Shown here piece by piece: positions 1 through 8,076 of a DNA stretch of 64,000 bases; the stretch's first letter is position 1; every line of letters starts with the position of its first letter. The notes beneath the pieces were generated by a model. The model made no database searches. It worked only from the letters and a program-made list of their open reading frames with translations, and had not been told where the DNA came from. This stretch comes from Roseobacter cerasinus (lineage in GTDB: Bacteria; Pseudomonadota; Alphaproteobacteria; Rhodobacterales; Rhodobacteraceae), in the NCBI RefSeq assembly GCF_009811755.1, contig NZ_BLIV01000004.1, forward strand, positions 124,001 through 188,000. The letters are read 5' to 3'. The position numbers and the translations under genes are program-made.

Positions 1-61
1 GGCATAGGACATAAGGTGCGCAAAACCGTTAGCGGTAACAAATCGAAGGGACGACAGCACG

Positions 62-1510
62 ATGAGACGCACACGCAATGTAAAGATCGTGGCCACACTT
101 GGGCCAGCCTCGGACACCTACGAGACGATCCACGCGTTGCATCTTGCGGGTGCCGATGTGTTCCGCCTCAACATGAGCCATGGCAGCCACGACGAGATTC
201 GTGAAAAACACGCGATTATCCGGCAGATCGAGGAAGACACCGGCGGCAGCATCTGCATCCTGGCAGATCTTCAGGGCCCAAAGCTGCGGGTGGGTGTTTT
301 TGCCAATGAGGATGGTGAAATTCTGGAAGACGGCGCCAGCTTCCGCATGGATCTCGATGCGGCCGAGGGGGATATCAACCGCGTCTGCCTGCCACATCCG
401 GAGATTTTTGCAGCACTCGAACCGGGGGCGACCCTGCTGGTGAACGATGGCAAGATACGTCTGAAAGTCGAGACCTGCGGCCCTGATTTCGCCAATTGCA
501 CGGTTGTTGCAGGCGGTGTGATCTCGAACCGCAAGGGCGTGAATGTGCCTGATGTGGTGCTGCCACTGGCCGCGCTGTCAGAGAAGGACCGCAAGGATCT
601 GGAGTTTGTCTGCGAATTGGGGGTCGACTGGCTGGCGCTCAGCTTTGTGCAAAGGCCGGAGGATGTGCTCGAAGCCTCGGACCTGGCCAATGGCCGCGCC
701 GCGATCCTCAGCAAAATCGAAAAGCCCGCCGCCGTGAACAACTTCAACGATATTTTGCAGGTCAGCGACGGGATCATGGTCGCCCGGGGCGATCTGGGAG
801 TGGAGTTGCCGGTGCAGAACGTGCCGCCCATTCAGAAACGCCTTGTCCGTCAGTGCCGCCGTGCGGCCAAGCCGGTCATTGTGGCGACCCAGATGATGGA
901 AAGCATGATCGAAAGCCCGATGCCCACGCGCGCCGAGGTCTCGGACGTGGCGACGGCGATCTATGAGGGAGCTGATGCGGTCATGCTTTCGGCGGAATCG
1001 GCGGCGGGTGCCTATCCTGTCGAAGCGGTGACCACGATGAATAATGTGGCCACCGAAGTGGAGCGTGATCCGACCTACACGCAGATCATTGAGGCCTCGC
1101 GCGAGACGCGGGGCATCACCATCGCCGATGGGATCGTGGCTGCGGCGCGTGAGATTGCGGAGAAGACCGACATCAAGGCCATTTGCTGCTTTTCGCAGAG
1201 CGGGACCACGGCGGCACTGACCGCGCGCGAGCGGCCGCGTGTCCCGATTTTGGCCATGACACCGCTGCGCAGCACAGCGCGTCGGCTGACCCTGACCTGG
1301 GGCATCAATTGTGTGATGACCGATAAGCTGGACCGGTTCAAGCTGGCCGTCGTGGCTTCCGCCCGCGCAGCAACGCGGCAGGGCTATGCGGAACAGACGG
1401 ATCAGATTGTGGTGACTGCGGGCGTGCCCTTCAACGTCCCCGGCAGCACCAATATCTTGCGGGTTGCGCCCTGCGACGAGCGTCAGATTTTCAACACTGA
1501 CCCTGAATAG
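62..1510 (+). CDS. pyk: pyruvate kinase
   Basis: Cytosolic glycolytic enzyme that converts phosphoenolpyruvate and ADP to pyruvate and ATP. The 482-aa product has the normal bacterial length and order: an N-terminal TIM-barrel start (KIVATLGPAS, residues 8-17), the substrate-binding RLNMSHG segment at 35-41, a B domain at about 85-160, the ILSKIEKPAAV strand at 215-225, the signature MVARGDLGVELP at 239-250, and a C-terminal allosteric domain from about 350. The ATG at 62 is preceded by a GAAGGGACG-like ribosome site. No gene is visible in the 61 bases upstream, so its operon context lies outside the window. Family assignment is certain; the allosteric effector cannot be read from sequence. 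Confidence 0.97.
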   Translation: MRRTRNVKIVATLGPASDTYETIHALHLAGADVFRLNMSHGSHDEIREKHAIIRQIEEDTGGSICILADLQGPKLRVGVFANEDGEILEDGASFRMDLDAAEGDINRVCLPHPEIFAALEPGATLLVNDGKIRLKVETCGPDFANCTVVAGGVISNRKGVNVPDVVLPLAALSEKDRKDLEFVCELGVDWLALSFVQRPEDVLEASDLANGRAAILSKIEKPAAVNNFNDILQVSDGIMVARGDLGVELPVQNVPPIQKRLVRQCRRAAKPVIVATQMMESMIESPMPTRAEVSDVATAIYEGADAVMLSAESAAGAYPVEAVTTMNNVATEVERDPTYTQIIEASRETRGITIADGIVAAAREIAEKTDIKAICCFSQSGTTAALTARERPRVPILAMTPLRSTARRLTLTWGINCVMTDKLDRFKLAVVASARAATRQGYAEQTDQIVVTAGVPFNVPGSTNILRVAPCDERQIFNTDPE

Positions 1511-1538
1511 TCTCGCCCGATCCCGTCGGAGAGGTTTT

Positions 1539-1927
1539 TCATGATGGCCAGAAGATGCGCGGCGCCAGTGTTGAACCCTGACGGGTCCGCTCGACAGGAT
1601 CGCTGACGGTTAGCACATCTGCTGCCACCAAAGCGACGGCAGTCTGGGCGTTCTGCAGCGCGTCCGGATCAGGGATCTGCCCATGGCCCCGCCCGATGGC
1701 CCGCTGTGTCATCTCATCGGTCGACGCCGCAGTCACGACCGCCTGATAGTCCGCAGGACGGCTTCGCTGTCTGCACTGCTCTGCTCTCCGCCGTCTTCGG
1801 CGGCACGCAGCTGCGCATCAAGCGCCTTGATCTGCGCCTGCCGCACCGATGTCAGCGCCCGGATATGACCGTCTGGGAAGGTCGAACCAGCATGCGGTCA
1901 ATCTCTGTTCGCAATTTGGCAGTGTGC
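1539..1927 (-). pseudogene. possible frameshifted remnant of an unidentified gene
   Basis: The 535-bp gap between pyk and rpmI holds no intact gene. On the minus strand three consecutive open segments lie in different frames and join end to end. About 1927-1853 reads TAKLRTEIDRMLVRPSQT. About 1870-1745 reads a helical stretch with VRQAQIKALDAQLRAAED. 1760-1539 reads a 70-residue tail ending RIFWPS. Two frame changes would restore one protein of about 125 residues with a possible coiled coil in the middle. I do not recognise the family. It could instead be non-coding DNA with chance open frames, since GC-rich DNA gives many of these. Confidence 0.35.
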
Positions 1928-1943
1928 TTATGTCGCCCCCCTC

Positions 1944-1972
1944 TTGTCAGCGGATGATCTTTAGCCTAAGAG
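1944..1972 (+). promoter_or_regulatory. candidate sigma-70 promoter for rpmI-rplT
   Basis: TTGTCA (1944-1949), a 17-bp spacer and TAAGAG (1967-1972) resemble a housekeeping promoter about 75 bp before rpmI. Seen by eye only. It is the best match in the gap and lies on the correct strand. Confidence 0.4.
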
Positions 1973-2045
1973 GCGCGCTCTACTTCATGCGGCCGGCCAA
2001 GTGGCATGCCGAGTCGCGTGCATACCGCAAACCAAGGAGACGGAA

Positions 2046-2246
2046 ATGCCCAAGATGAAGACAAAATCGAGCGCCAAGAAGCGCTTTAAGGTGACGGCCA
2101 CCGGCAAGGTGATGTCCGCACAGGCTGGCAAACGCCACGGCATGATCAAACGCACACGCAAATTCATCCGTGACGCGCGCGGCACCACCACGCTCAGCGC
2201 GCCCGATGCCAAAATCGTCAAGGGCTTCATGCCCTACGACCGCTAA
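2046..2246 (+). CDS. rpmI: 50S ribosomal protein L35
   Basis: Small basic protein of the large ribosomal subunit, 66 aa from the ATG at 2046, which follows a strong AAGGAGACGGA ribosome site. It starts [17 protein letters not shown] and ends in the family-typical LVKG..PYDR-like tail ([10 protein letters not shown]). A reading frame continues upstream to 2001, but the L35 homology and Shine-Dalgarno sequence fix the start at 2046. It sits 17 bp before rplT, the usual pair. infC, often in front of this pair, is absent here. Confidence 0.97.
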   Translation: MPKMKTKSSAKKRFKVTATGKVMSAQAGKRHGMIKRTRKFIRDARGTTTLSAPDAKIVKGFMPYDR

Positions 2247-2263
2247 GTGACAGGAGATCGAAC

Positions 2264-2629
2264 ATGAGCCGAGTTAAAGGTGGAACCGTCACCCACGCCC
2301 GTCACAAGAAGGTCATCAAGGCCGCCAAAGGCTACTATGGCCGCCGCAAGAGCACCTTCAAGGTTGCGCGCCAGGCTGTCGACAAGGCCAACCAATACGC
2401 CACACGCGACCGCAAGAATCGCAAGCGTAACTTCCGCGCGCTGTGGATCCAGCGGATCAACGCCGCCGTGCGCGCGCATGACGAAGCGCTGACCTACAGC
2501 CGCTTCATCAACGGCCTGAATCTGGCGGGGATCGAAGTGGACCGCAAGGTGCTGGCGGATCTGGCCGTGCATGAGCCGGACGCATTTGGTGCCATCGTGA
2601 AGCAGGCGCAGGACGCACTGGCAGCCTAA
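2264..2629 (+). CDS. rplT: 50S ribosomal protein L20
   Basis: Ribosomal protein L20, which binds 23S rRNA early in large-subunit assembly. The 121-aa product is the usual length, strongly basic, and has the typical start [28 protein letters not shown] and the [21 protein letters not shown] segment near residues 50-70. The ribosome site AGGAG lies just upstream. It is co-transcribed with rpmI and followed at once by a rho-independent terminator. L20 often represses its own operon in other bacteria, but I do not see a recognisable L20 leader structure here. Confidence 0.97.
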   Translation: MSRVKGGTVTHARHKKVIKAAKGYYGRRKSTFKVARQAVDKANQYATRDRKNRKRNFRALWIQRINAAVRAHDEALTYSRFINGLNLAGIEVDRKVLADLAVHEPDAFGAIVKQAQDALAA

Positions 2630-2655
2630 GCTGCACGTGCTCCACACGAAACGAA

Positions 2656-2683
2656 GGGCCGCTCCAAAGAGGGCGGCTTTTTT
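2656..2683 (+). terminator. rho-independent terminator after rplT
   Basis: GCCGCTC and GAGGGCGGC pair around a CAAA loop (one unpaired G) and are followed by six T residues at 2678-2683. It ends the rpmI-rplT transcript. Confidence 0.85.
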
Positions 2684-2760
2684 CATGGCGCAAGACACGG
2701 GCCTTGAGCGCGCCTGCGCACGTGCTACAACCGCGCCATCCGAACCCACGCGAAAGCGCA

Positions 2761-3660
2761 ATGACGGCGACAGGTAACACTCCTTCCAAAGACGATGATC
2801 ACGCCGATCTGAAAGACCGGGTTGTGAGCGCGATCATTATCGGGGTCATTCGCGTGCTGACGCTGTTGCCTTACCGCATCCGTGTGCCGGTGAGCGGCTG
2901 GGTGCTGGCTCATGTCGCCGGGCCTTTGATCGGCTACCGGCAGCGCGTGCGCGACAATCTCGGCCTGATCTTTCCCGAGATGCCCGATGCGGAGAAGGAG
3001 CGTCTGGCCCGCGCCGTGCCCAATCAGATTGGGCGCACCCTGGCCGAGTTGTTCTCCCCAAGGGATCTGATCAAGACGGCTGCGCAGACCCCGGTCACCG
3101 GGGCTGGCGTCGCGGCAATCGAGGACGCGCGGCAGGCCGGGCGGCCAATCATTCTGGTCTCGGGGCATTTTGGCAATTACGACGTGGTACGTTCTGTCCT
3201 GATCCAGCGGGGGTATCAGGTTGGGGGGCTCTACCGGGCGATGAACTACCGCGGGTTCAACGACTTCTACGTCTCGCGCATCGCCCAGGTGGGCACACCA
3301 CTGTTTCTGCGCGGGCGGCGCGGCATGGGTGAGATGGTCAAATTCCTCAAGTCCGGCAACACGATTGCTTTGCTGATCGACCAACATATGTCGGCGGGCG
3401 CGCCGCTCAAGTTTTTTGGGCACACGGCCTATACCGCGCTGTCTGCGGCTGAACTGGCGCTGCGCTACAACGCGCTTCTGGTGCCCTGCTACGGTGTGCG
3501 TCAGCCGGATGGGGTGAGCTTTGAGGTTGTGATCGAAGACCCGGTTCCGCATGGCACACCCGAAGACATGACGCAGGCGCTGAACGACAGTCTGGAGCGC
3601 CAGGTTTGCGCGCATATGGAGCAGTGGTTGTGGGTTCACCGTCGCTGGAAGTCTCAATAG
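2761..3660 (+). CDS. LpxL/HtrB-type lysophospholipid (lipid A) acyltransferase
   Basis: Inner-membrane acyltransferase of the LpxL/LpxM (Lip_A_acyltrans) family, which adds secondary acyl chains to Kdo-lipid A or related lipids. The 299-aa form from ATG 2761 has one hydrophobic N-terminal segment (about 21-55) and the catalytic HX4D motif HFGNYD at residues 136-141. A later DQHMS...FFG segment matches the family. An open frame reaches a TTG at 2704, but ATG 2761 fits family length better; its ribosome site is weak. Whether the substrate is lipid A or another lysolipid (for example an ornithine lipid) cannot be decided from sequence. Confidence 0.85.
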   Translation: MTATGNTPSKDDDHADLKDRVVSAIIIGVIRVLTLLPYRIRVPVSGWVLAHVAGPLIGYRQRVRDNLGLIFPEMPDAEKERLARAVPNQIGRTLAELFSPRDLIKTAAQTPVTGAGVAAIEDARQAGRPIILVSGHFGNYDVVRSVLIQRGYQVGGLYRAMNYRGFNDFYVSRIAQVGTPLFLRGRRGMGEMVKFLKSGNTIALLIDQHMSAGAPLKFFGHTAYTALSAAELALRYNALLVPCYGVRQPDGVSFEVVIEDPVPHGTPEDMTQALNDSLERQVCAHMEQWLWVHRRWKSQ

Positions 3661-3678
3661 CTGACATTTGAGGCGCGT

Positions 3679-3725
3679 CGCCCGCAGGCAAGGCCCGGAC
3701 GCAGGCCGGGCCTTGCCTGCGGGCG
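3679..3725. repeat. perfect 20-bp inverted repeat, intergenic
   Basis: CGCCCGCAGGCAAGGCCCGG (3679-3698) is followed after 7 nt by its exact reverse complement (3706-3725). No T-run follows, so it is not a classic intrinsic terminator. It lies between the acyltransferase and the ABC transporter and could stabilise or process RNA. Confidence 0.8.
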
Positions 3726-3775
3726 CCACTCCGGGGATAACCGGATCAAGGACAGGACAAACGGGGAGTTGGACC

Positions 3776-4585
3776 ATGTGGATGAAAGTGACAGGGGCCG
3801 CGTTGGGCGCGATGATGCTGGCAGGTGCGGTTGCGGCGCAAAGCTGCAGCGACGGCAAAACGCTCACCGAGGGCAAGCTGACCATCGCAACGGGCAATCC
3901 GGCCTATTACCCTTGGGTTATCGATGACGCACCCGAAAGCGGCAAGGGATTTGAGGCTGCTGTAGCCTATGCTCTGGCCGAGGCGATGGGCTTTGCGTCC
4001 GAGGATGTGGTCTGGACACGGACCTCCTTTGATCAGGCGATCCAGCCCGGCGCCAAGGATTTCGACCTGAACATGCAGCAGTTCTCGATCACGGAACAGC
4101 GCGACAAGGTGGTCGACTTTTCCGCGCCCTATTACACCGCGCCCATGGCCGTGCTGGTGCGCGGCGGGGGCGACCTCTCGGCCAGCCTCGACGCGCTGAA
4201 GCAGCTTCGCTGGGGTGTTGTCGCCTCCACCACCGCGCTGCCCATGGTGACCGAGACCATCCAGCCCGACGCCAGCCCGCTGGTCTATGACGACAACGCC
4301 AATGTGGTGGAAGCCATGAAGGCAGGTCAGGTGGATGCGGCGCTCTTTGACCTGCCCACCGCGCTTTACCTCTCTGCCGTCGTTCTTGAGGGTGGCCAGG
4401 TTCTTGGCCAGTTCGCGCCAGATGAAAGCGCCAATCCGGATCACTTTGGCGCCTTGATGACGGAGGGCAATCCGCTGAAAGACTGCGTCGATGCCGCGCT
4501 GGAGGCCTTGAAATCAGACGGGTCGCTCGCCGCGATTGAGGCAGAGTGGTTGCAACAGGCCACGGGTGTGCCGCTGATTGAGTAG
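3776..4585 (+). CDS. polar amino-acid ABC transporter substrate-binding protein
   Basis: Periplasmic type-3 solute-binding protein (SBP_bac_3 fold) that delivers a polar amino acid to the permease encoded next. The 269-aa precursor begins MWMKVTGAALGAMMLAGAVAAQS, a clear signal peptide with likely cleavage after AVAA. Family features include GKLTIATGNPAYYPW near residue 36, GKGFEAAVAYALAEAMGF near 57-75, and the DLNMQQFSITEQRDKVVDFSAPYY block near 100-120. ATG 3776 follows GGGGAGTTGG; ATG 3782 is an alternative. The open frame continues upstream to 3668, but that would mask the signal peptide. The transported amino acid is not identifiable. Confidence 0.88.
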   Translation: MWMKVTGAALGAMMLAGAVAAQSCSDGKTLTEGKLTIATGNPAYYPWVIDDAPESGKGFEAAVAYALAEAMGFASEDVVWTRTSFDQAIQPGAKDFDLNMQQFSITEQRDKVVDFSAPYYTAPMAVLVRGGGDLSASLDALKQLRWGVVASTTALPMVTETIQPDASPLVYDDNANVVEAMKAGQVDAALFDLPTALYLSAVVLEGGQVLGQFAPDESANPDHFGALMTEGNPLKDCVDAALEALKSDGSLAAIEAEWLQQATGVPLIE

Positions 4586-4591
4586 GCGCAG

Positions 4592-5401
4592 GTGAACCGC
4601 AGGCAGGCACATGAGGCCGCCGAGCGGCGGCGCGCGCTGACCATTGCCGCCGTGAGCACCGGGCTTGTGGTCGCGGCAATTGTTTTGCTGGTCCCGCTTG
4701 CACCGGGCTGGCCTGCGGTGCGGGCCAGCTTCTTTGACGGCGCGGTCTTTGTGCAGACCTTCCCGACGCTGCTCAAAGCCTTCCTCATCGACGTGATGAT
4801 CTTTGCCTGGTCGGTGCCACTTATATGTGCGCTGGGGCTGGCAGTGGCCTTGGCAAGAGGCGCCCGCGCGCCCGCACTCTTTCCGTTGCGGATTTTTGGC
4901 GCGGTTTACGTGGATATCTTCCGTGGCGTGCCGGTGGTTCTGACCATTTATCTCATCGGGTTCGGTGTGCCGGGGCTGGGCCTGCCGCGCCCGTGGAACA
5001 GCCCGTATATCTGGGGCACGGTGGCGCTGGTGCTCACCTATTCCGCGTATATCGCCGAAGTTCTGCGCTCAGGGATCGAGAGCATCCACGCAAGCCAGCG
5101 CAACGCGGCGATCTGTCTGGGCCTGAATGAGCGTGACACCATGCGGTATGTGATCTTGCCGCAGGCAGTGCGCCGCGTGGTGCCTGCGAATATGAACATG
5201 CTGGTGGCTTTGCAGAAGGACGTGGCGCTCTTGTCTTTTATAGGCCCGGTCGAAATCCTGCGGCAGGCGGGCATCTACAAGAGCCTGCTGGCCAATTTTA
5301 CGCCATACGTGGTGGCTGCTGTCATTTTCCTTGCCATCACCGTGCCAGCAACGCGCTATGCGGATCATTTGTTGAATAAGGATCGCAATGCCCGGTCCTA
5401 G
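4592..5401 (+). CDS. amino-acid ABC transporter permease
   Basis: Inner-membrane permease of the His/Glu/Gln/Arg (HisM/GlnP) family, 269 aa from GTG 4592, six bases after the binding-protein stop. It has an N-terminal membrane segment (about 14-36), four to five further hydrophobic segments, a [23 protein letters not shown] stretch near 110-130, and the EAA loop near 155-185 ([23 protein letters not shown]), which contacts the ATPase. Only one permease gene is present, so the transporter probably works with a permease homodimer. The stop overlaps the ATPase start by 14 bases. Confidence 0.9.
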   Translation: MNRRQAHEAAERRRALTIAAVSTGLVVAAIVLLVPLAPGWPAVRASFFDGAVFVQTFPTLLKAFLIDVMIFAWSVPLICALGLAVALARGARAPALFPLRIFGAVYVDIFRGVPVVLTIYLIGFGVPGLGLPRPWNSPYIWGTVALVLTYSAYIAEVLRSGIESIHASQRNAAICLGLNERDTMRYVILPQAVRRVVPANMNMLVALQKDVALLSFIGPVEILRQAGIYKSLLANFTPYVVAAVIFLAITVPATRYADHLLNKDRNARS

Positions 5402-6266
5402 CGTAGAACGATCCGTTGCGGATGGTGCGGACGGCGGCGCAGGCCCACGGCGCGGCGCTGATGCGCCGCGCCGTGGGCCTGCGCCGCCCGGCGGGTCCGC
5501 CGGGCGGGACACCACCGATAGGTCTGCGCTGGATGTCGGGACGACGGCTAAACTCTCCTTGCGCAGTGTTCAGAAGGCCTTTGGCGACAATGCGGTGCTG
5601 CGCGGCATCCATATGGATGTGGCTGTAGGCGAGATGATCTGCCTGATCGGCGCGTCCGGGTCGGGCAAATCAACGCTCCTGCGCTGTATCAACCAGTTGG
5701 AGTCCATCGACGAGGGCGCCGTGTTGCTCGACGGGCAGGATATCTCGGAGCCTGGGCTTGACCTCGGGCCTGTGCGCCGGCGCATCGGGATCGTGTTTCA
5801 ATCCTACAACCTCTTTCCGCATATGTCGGCGTTGGAGAATGTGCTGTTGGCTCCGCGCCGCGTTCTGAGGCGTGACAGCACAGCCGAGGCCGAGGCGTTG
5901 TTTGACCGCTTCGGTCTGGCGGAGCACATGCGCAAATACCCCGATCAGCTCTCTGGCGGGCAGCAGCAGCGGGTCGCCGTGATCCGCGCCTTGGCAATGC
6001 AACCTGAAATCATGCTCTTTGACGAGATCACGGCAGCACTTGACCCCGAGCTCGTGGGTGAGGTGTTGAATGTGCTGCGGCAGTTGCGCGCCGAAGGCAT
6101 GACCATGATCCTCGCCACCCATGAGATGGGTTTCGCTCGTGAGCTGGCCGACAGCGTGTGTTTCATGGATGGTGGCGTGATTGTTGAGCAAGGCCCGCCC
6201 GAGCGGATCTTCACTGCGCCCAAGGTCGCGCGCACGCAGGCCTTCCTGCGCTCAGTCCTGCGATAG
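5388..6266 (+). CDS. amino-acid ABC transporter ATP-binding protein with an extended N-terminus
   Basis: Cytoplasmic ATPase of the GlnQ/HisP type that powers the adjacent permease. Walker [10 protein letters not shown] is at residues 88-96, the Q-loop FQSYN near 137-141, signature LSGGQQQR at 188-195, Walker B LFDEI at 210-214 and the H-loop at 245. ATG 5388 lies inside the permease gene and follows AAGGATCGCA, a good ribosome site. The ATPase fold proper starts only near residue 54 ([12 protein letters not shown]). The first ~50 residues are Gly/Pro/Arg-rich and are largely encoded by two perfect palindromes (5434-5506). The usual FDEPTSALDP is [10 protein letters not shown] here, so the proline after the catalytic Glu is Ile. 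Confidence 0.88.
   Translation: MPGPSVERSVADGADGGAGPRRGADAPRRGPAPPGGSAGRDTTDRSALDVGTTAKLSLRSVQKAFGDNAVLRGIHMDVAVGEMICLIGASGSGKSTLLRCINQLESIDEGAVLLDGQDISEPGLDLGPVRRRIGIVFQSYNLFPHMSALENVLLAPRRVLRRDSTAEAEALFDRFGLAEHMRKYPDQLSGGQQQRVAVIRALAMQPEIMLFDEITAALDPELVGEVLNVLRQLRAEGMTMILATHEMGFARELADSVCFMDGGVIVEQGPPERIFTAPKVARTQAFLRSVLR
5434..5506. repeat. two adjacent perfect palindromes inside the ATPase gene
   Basis: The first has 25-bp arms at 5434-5458 and 5463-5487 around a TGAT loop. The second has 10-bp arms CGCCCGGCGG and CCGCCGGGCG at 5485-5494 and 5497-5506 with a GT loop. Both are read in frame as residues of about 16-40 of the ATPase, giving [21 protein letters not shown] sequence. They could form a strong RNA structure between permease and ATPase translation. 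Confidence 0.85.
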
Positions 6267-6339
6267 CGCGATCTCGCGCCAAACAGCGCAGCACGCAAGG
6301 CGGTTGCGCTTGACAAGCCCCCACGATCCGAAGCAACTG

Positions 6340-6530
6340 CTTGATGTGTTGGTGCTTGGGCTTGCCTGAGTGAAAAGGGAATGTGCAGCCGCAGCGCGGT
6401 AAAGCACAGCCGCCCCCGCGACCGTGAACGGAAGAGGGCTGCCAAGGCCACTGGAGCGTCGCTCCGGGAAGGTGGGCAGACCGCAGGTGAGACGCCGAAA
6501 TCCGTGAGCCGGGAGACCTGCCAGCGCATA
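6340..6530 (+). promoter_or_regulatory. cobalamin riboswitch 1 (upstream of the cob operon)
   Basis: The region has the conserved order of the adenosylcobalamin aptamer: GAGTGAAAAGGGAATG near 6368, the GCCCCCGCGACCGTGAAC-type core near 6410, CCACTGG...GGGAAGGTGGGC near 6450-6478, and the B12 box AGCCGGGAGACCTGCC at 6507-6522. It lies upstream of the DUF1636-cobW-cobN genes, so cobalamin is expected to repress them. Limits are approximate. Confidence 0.93.
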
Positions 6531-6537
6531 TGCGAAA

Positions 6538-6557
6538 ACCGGACGGGGTGTTCCGGT
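6538..6557 (+). promoter_or_regulatory. hairpin in the riboswitch-1 expression platform
   Basis: ACCGGA (6538-6543) and TCCGGT (6552-6557) form a perfect 6-bp stem 16 nt after the B12 box. No T-run follows, so control is more likely at translation or through Rho than by intrinsic termination. Confidence 0.45.
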
Positions 6558-6626
6558 GACGAGACACAGGCCCCAGGGCCTCTCTCGCCATCTGACCCGC
6601 GTCCCATGACAGATGGGACATGGACT

Positions 6627-7022
6627 ATGACATTCACGGCAACCGAGCCTGATCCTCCAACCGAACTTCTGGTCTGCATCAAATGCCGCCGCGGGCAGGA
6701 GATGCCCGAAAACGACCGCCGCCCGGGCCAACGGCTCTATGACACGTTGGCCGCCAACACGCTGCCCGACGGCATCCGGCTTCGGGCGGTGGAGTGCCTG
6801 CAGAACTGCGATCACGGCTGCACCGTGGCACTCAGGGGCGGTGACCGCTGGACGTATATCTACGGAAACGTCGATGAAGTGTCGCATGCCGACATGCTGC
6901 TCGACGGTGCGGCCCGCTACACAGCGACGCAAGACGGGCTGATCCCGTGGCGCGAGCGCCCGGAGCACTTCAAACGCAACTGCATCGCGCGCATCCCGCC
7001 GCTGGAGACGACACATGACTGA
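6627..7022 (+). CDS. DUF1636 family cysteine-rich protein, riboswitch-controlled
   Basis: Small soluble protein (131 aa from ATG 6627; ATG 6606 is also possible and has no better ribosome site). It shows a CIKC pair near the N-terminus and a CLQNCDHGC cluster about 55 residues later. This spacing resembles thioredoxin-like [2Fe-2S] ferredoxins or metal-binding proteins; no cluster has been shown for this protein. It is the first gene after the cobalamin riboswitch and overlaps cobW by 8 nt, so a role in cobalt handling or in electron supply to the B12 pathway is plausible but unproven. Confidence 0.8.
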   Translation: MTFTATEPDPPTELLVCIKCRRGQEMPENDRRPGQRLYDTLAANTLPDGIRLRAVECLQNCDHGCTVALRGGDRWTYIYGNVDEVSHADMLLDGAARYTATQDGLIPWRERPEHFKRNCIARIPPLETTHD

Positions 7023-8073
7023 CCTTGCCAAACTCCCCGTGACCGTGATCACCGGCTTTCTCGGCTCGGGCAAGACCACGCTGATCAGCCAACTGATGCA
7101 AAACCCGGGCGGCAAACGCCTCGCGGTCGTTGTGAACGAGTTCGGCGATGTGGGCGTCGATGGCGATATCCTGAAGTCCTGTGCGATCCCTGATTGCCCG
7201 GCCGAGAACATCATGGAGCTGGCCAACGGCTGCATCTGCTGCACCGTGGCCGATGACTTCATCCCAACCATCGAGGCGCTCATGGCGCTCGACCCGCGTC
7301 CCGATCACATCCTGATCGAGACCTCGGGCCTCGCGCTGCCGAAGCCGCTGCTGAAAGCCTTCGACTGGCCCGACATCCGCTCCAAGATCACCGTGGACGG
7401 TGTGATCGCCCTGGCCGATGCCGAAGCCGTCGCCGCAGGACGTTTCGCGCCAGATGTGGCCGCTGTGGACGCGCAGCGCGAAGCCGATGACAGCATCGAC
7501 CATGAAACCCCGCTCTCGGAGGTTTTTGAGGATCAGATCTCCTGCGCCGACATCATCCTTTTGACCAAGCCGGATCTGACGGGGCCAGAAGGCGTGGCCA
7601 AGGCGAAAGAGATCATCGCCGCCGAAGCCCCCCGCCCGCTGCCCGTGGTCGAAGTCGCCGAAGGCGTGGTTGACCCCCGCGTGATCCTCGGGCTGGAGGC
7701 GGCGGCGGAAGACGACATGGACGCGCGCCCCAGCCATCACGATGCGCCCCATGACCACGACCATGAGGACTTCGACAGCATCGTCGTCGACATCCCCGAA
7801 CTGGCCGATCCCGCCGACCTCGTGCGCGCCGTCGAGAGGCTCGCCAACGATCACAACATTCTCCGCGTGAAAGGCTACGCCGCCGTCACCGGCAAACCCA
7901 TGCGCCTGCTGGTCCAGGCTGTCGGTGCCCGCGTGCGCCACCAGTACGACCGCCCGTGGCAAGCGGGTGAAGCGCGGCAGGGGCGTCTGGTGGTGATCGC
8001 CGAGCATGACGACATCAACCGTGCCACGATTGAGAGCGTTCTGGGCGTGCACGCGCCTGAGCCTGCCGAGTAA
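7015..8073 (+). CDS. cobW: CobW, GTPase of the COG0523 metallochaperone family
   Basis: Cytosolic P-loop GTPase thought to deliver cobalt to the CobNST chelatase. The 352-aa protein has the P-loop GFLGSGKTT at residues 14-22, the metal-binding CxCC motif GCICC at 72-76, and a His/Asp-rich stretch at about 239-252 (SHHDAPHDHDHED) before the C-terminal CobW_C domain. ATG 7015 overlaps the DUF1636 stop, and cobN begins three bases after its stop, consistent with a shared transcript under riboswitch 1. Cobalt rather than zinc as the metal is inferred from gene position. Confidence 0.95.
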   Translation: MTDLAKLPVTVITGFLGSGKTTLISQLMQNPGGKRLAVVVNEFGDVGVDGDILKSCAIPDCPAENIMELANGCICCTVADDFIPTIEALMALDPRPDHILIETSGLALPKPLLKAFDWPDIRSKITVDGVIALADAEAVAAGRFAPDVAAVDAQREADDSIDHETPLSEVFEDQISCADIILLTKPDLTGPEGVAKAKEIIAAEAPRPLPVVEVAEGVVDPRVILGLEAAAEDDMDARPSHHDAPHDHDHEDFDSIVVDIPELADPADLVRAVERLANDHNILRVKGYAAVTGKPMRLLVQAVGARVRHQYDRPWQAGEARQGRLVVIAEHDDINRATIESVLGVHAPEPAE

Positions 8074-8076
8074 CCC

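Noticed and set aside
6538-6557. Intrinsic terminator for riboswitch 1
   Set aside because: The hairpin is real but lacks a T-run, so I list it only as a possible expression platform.
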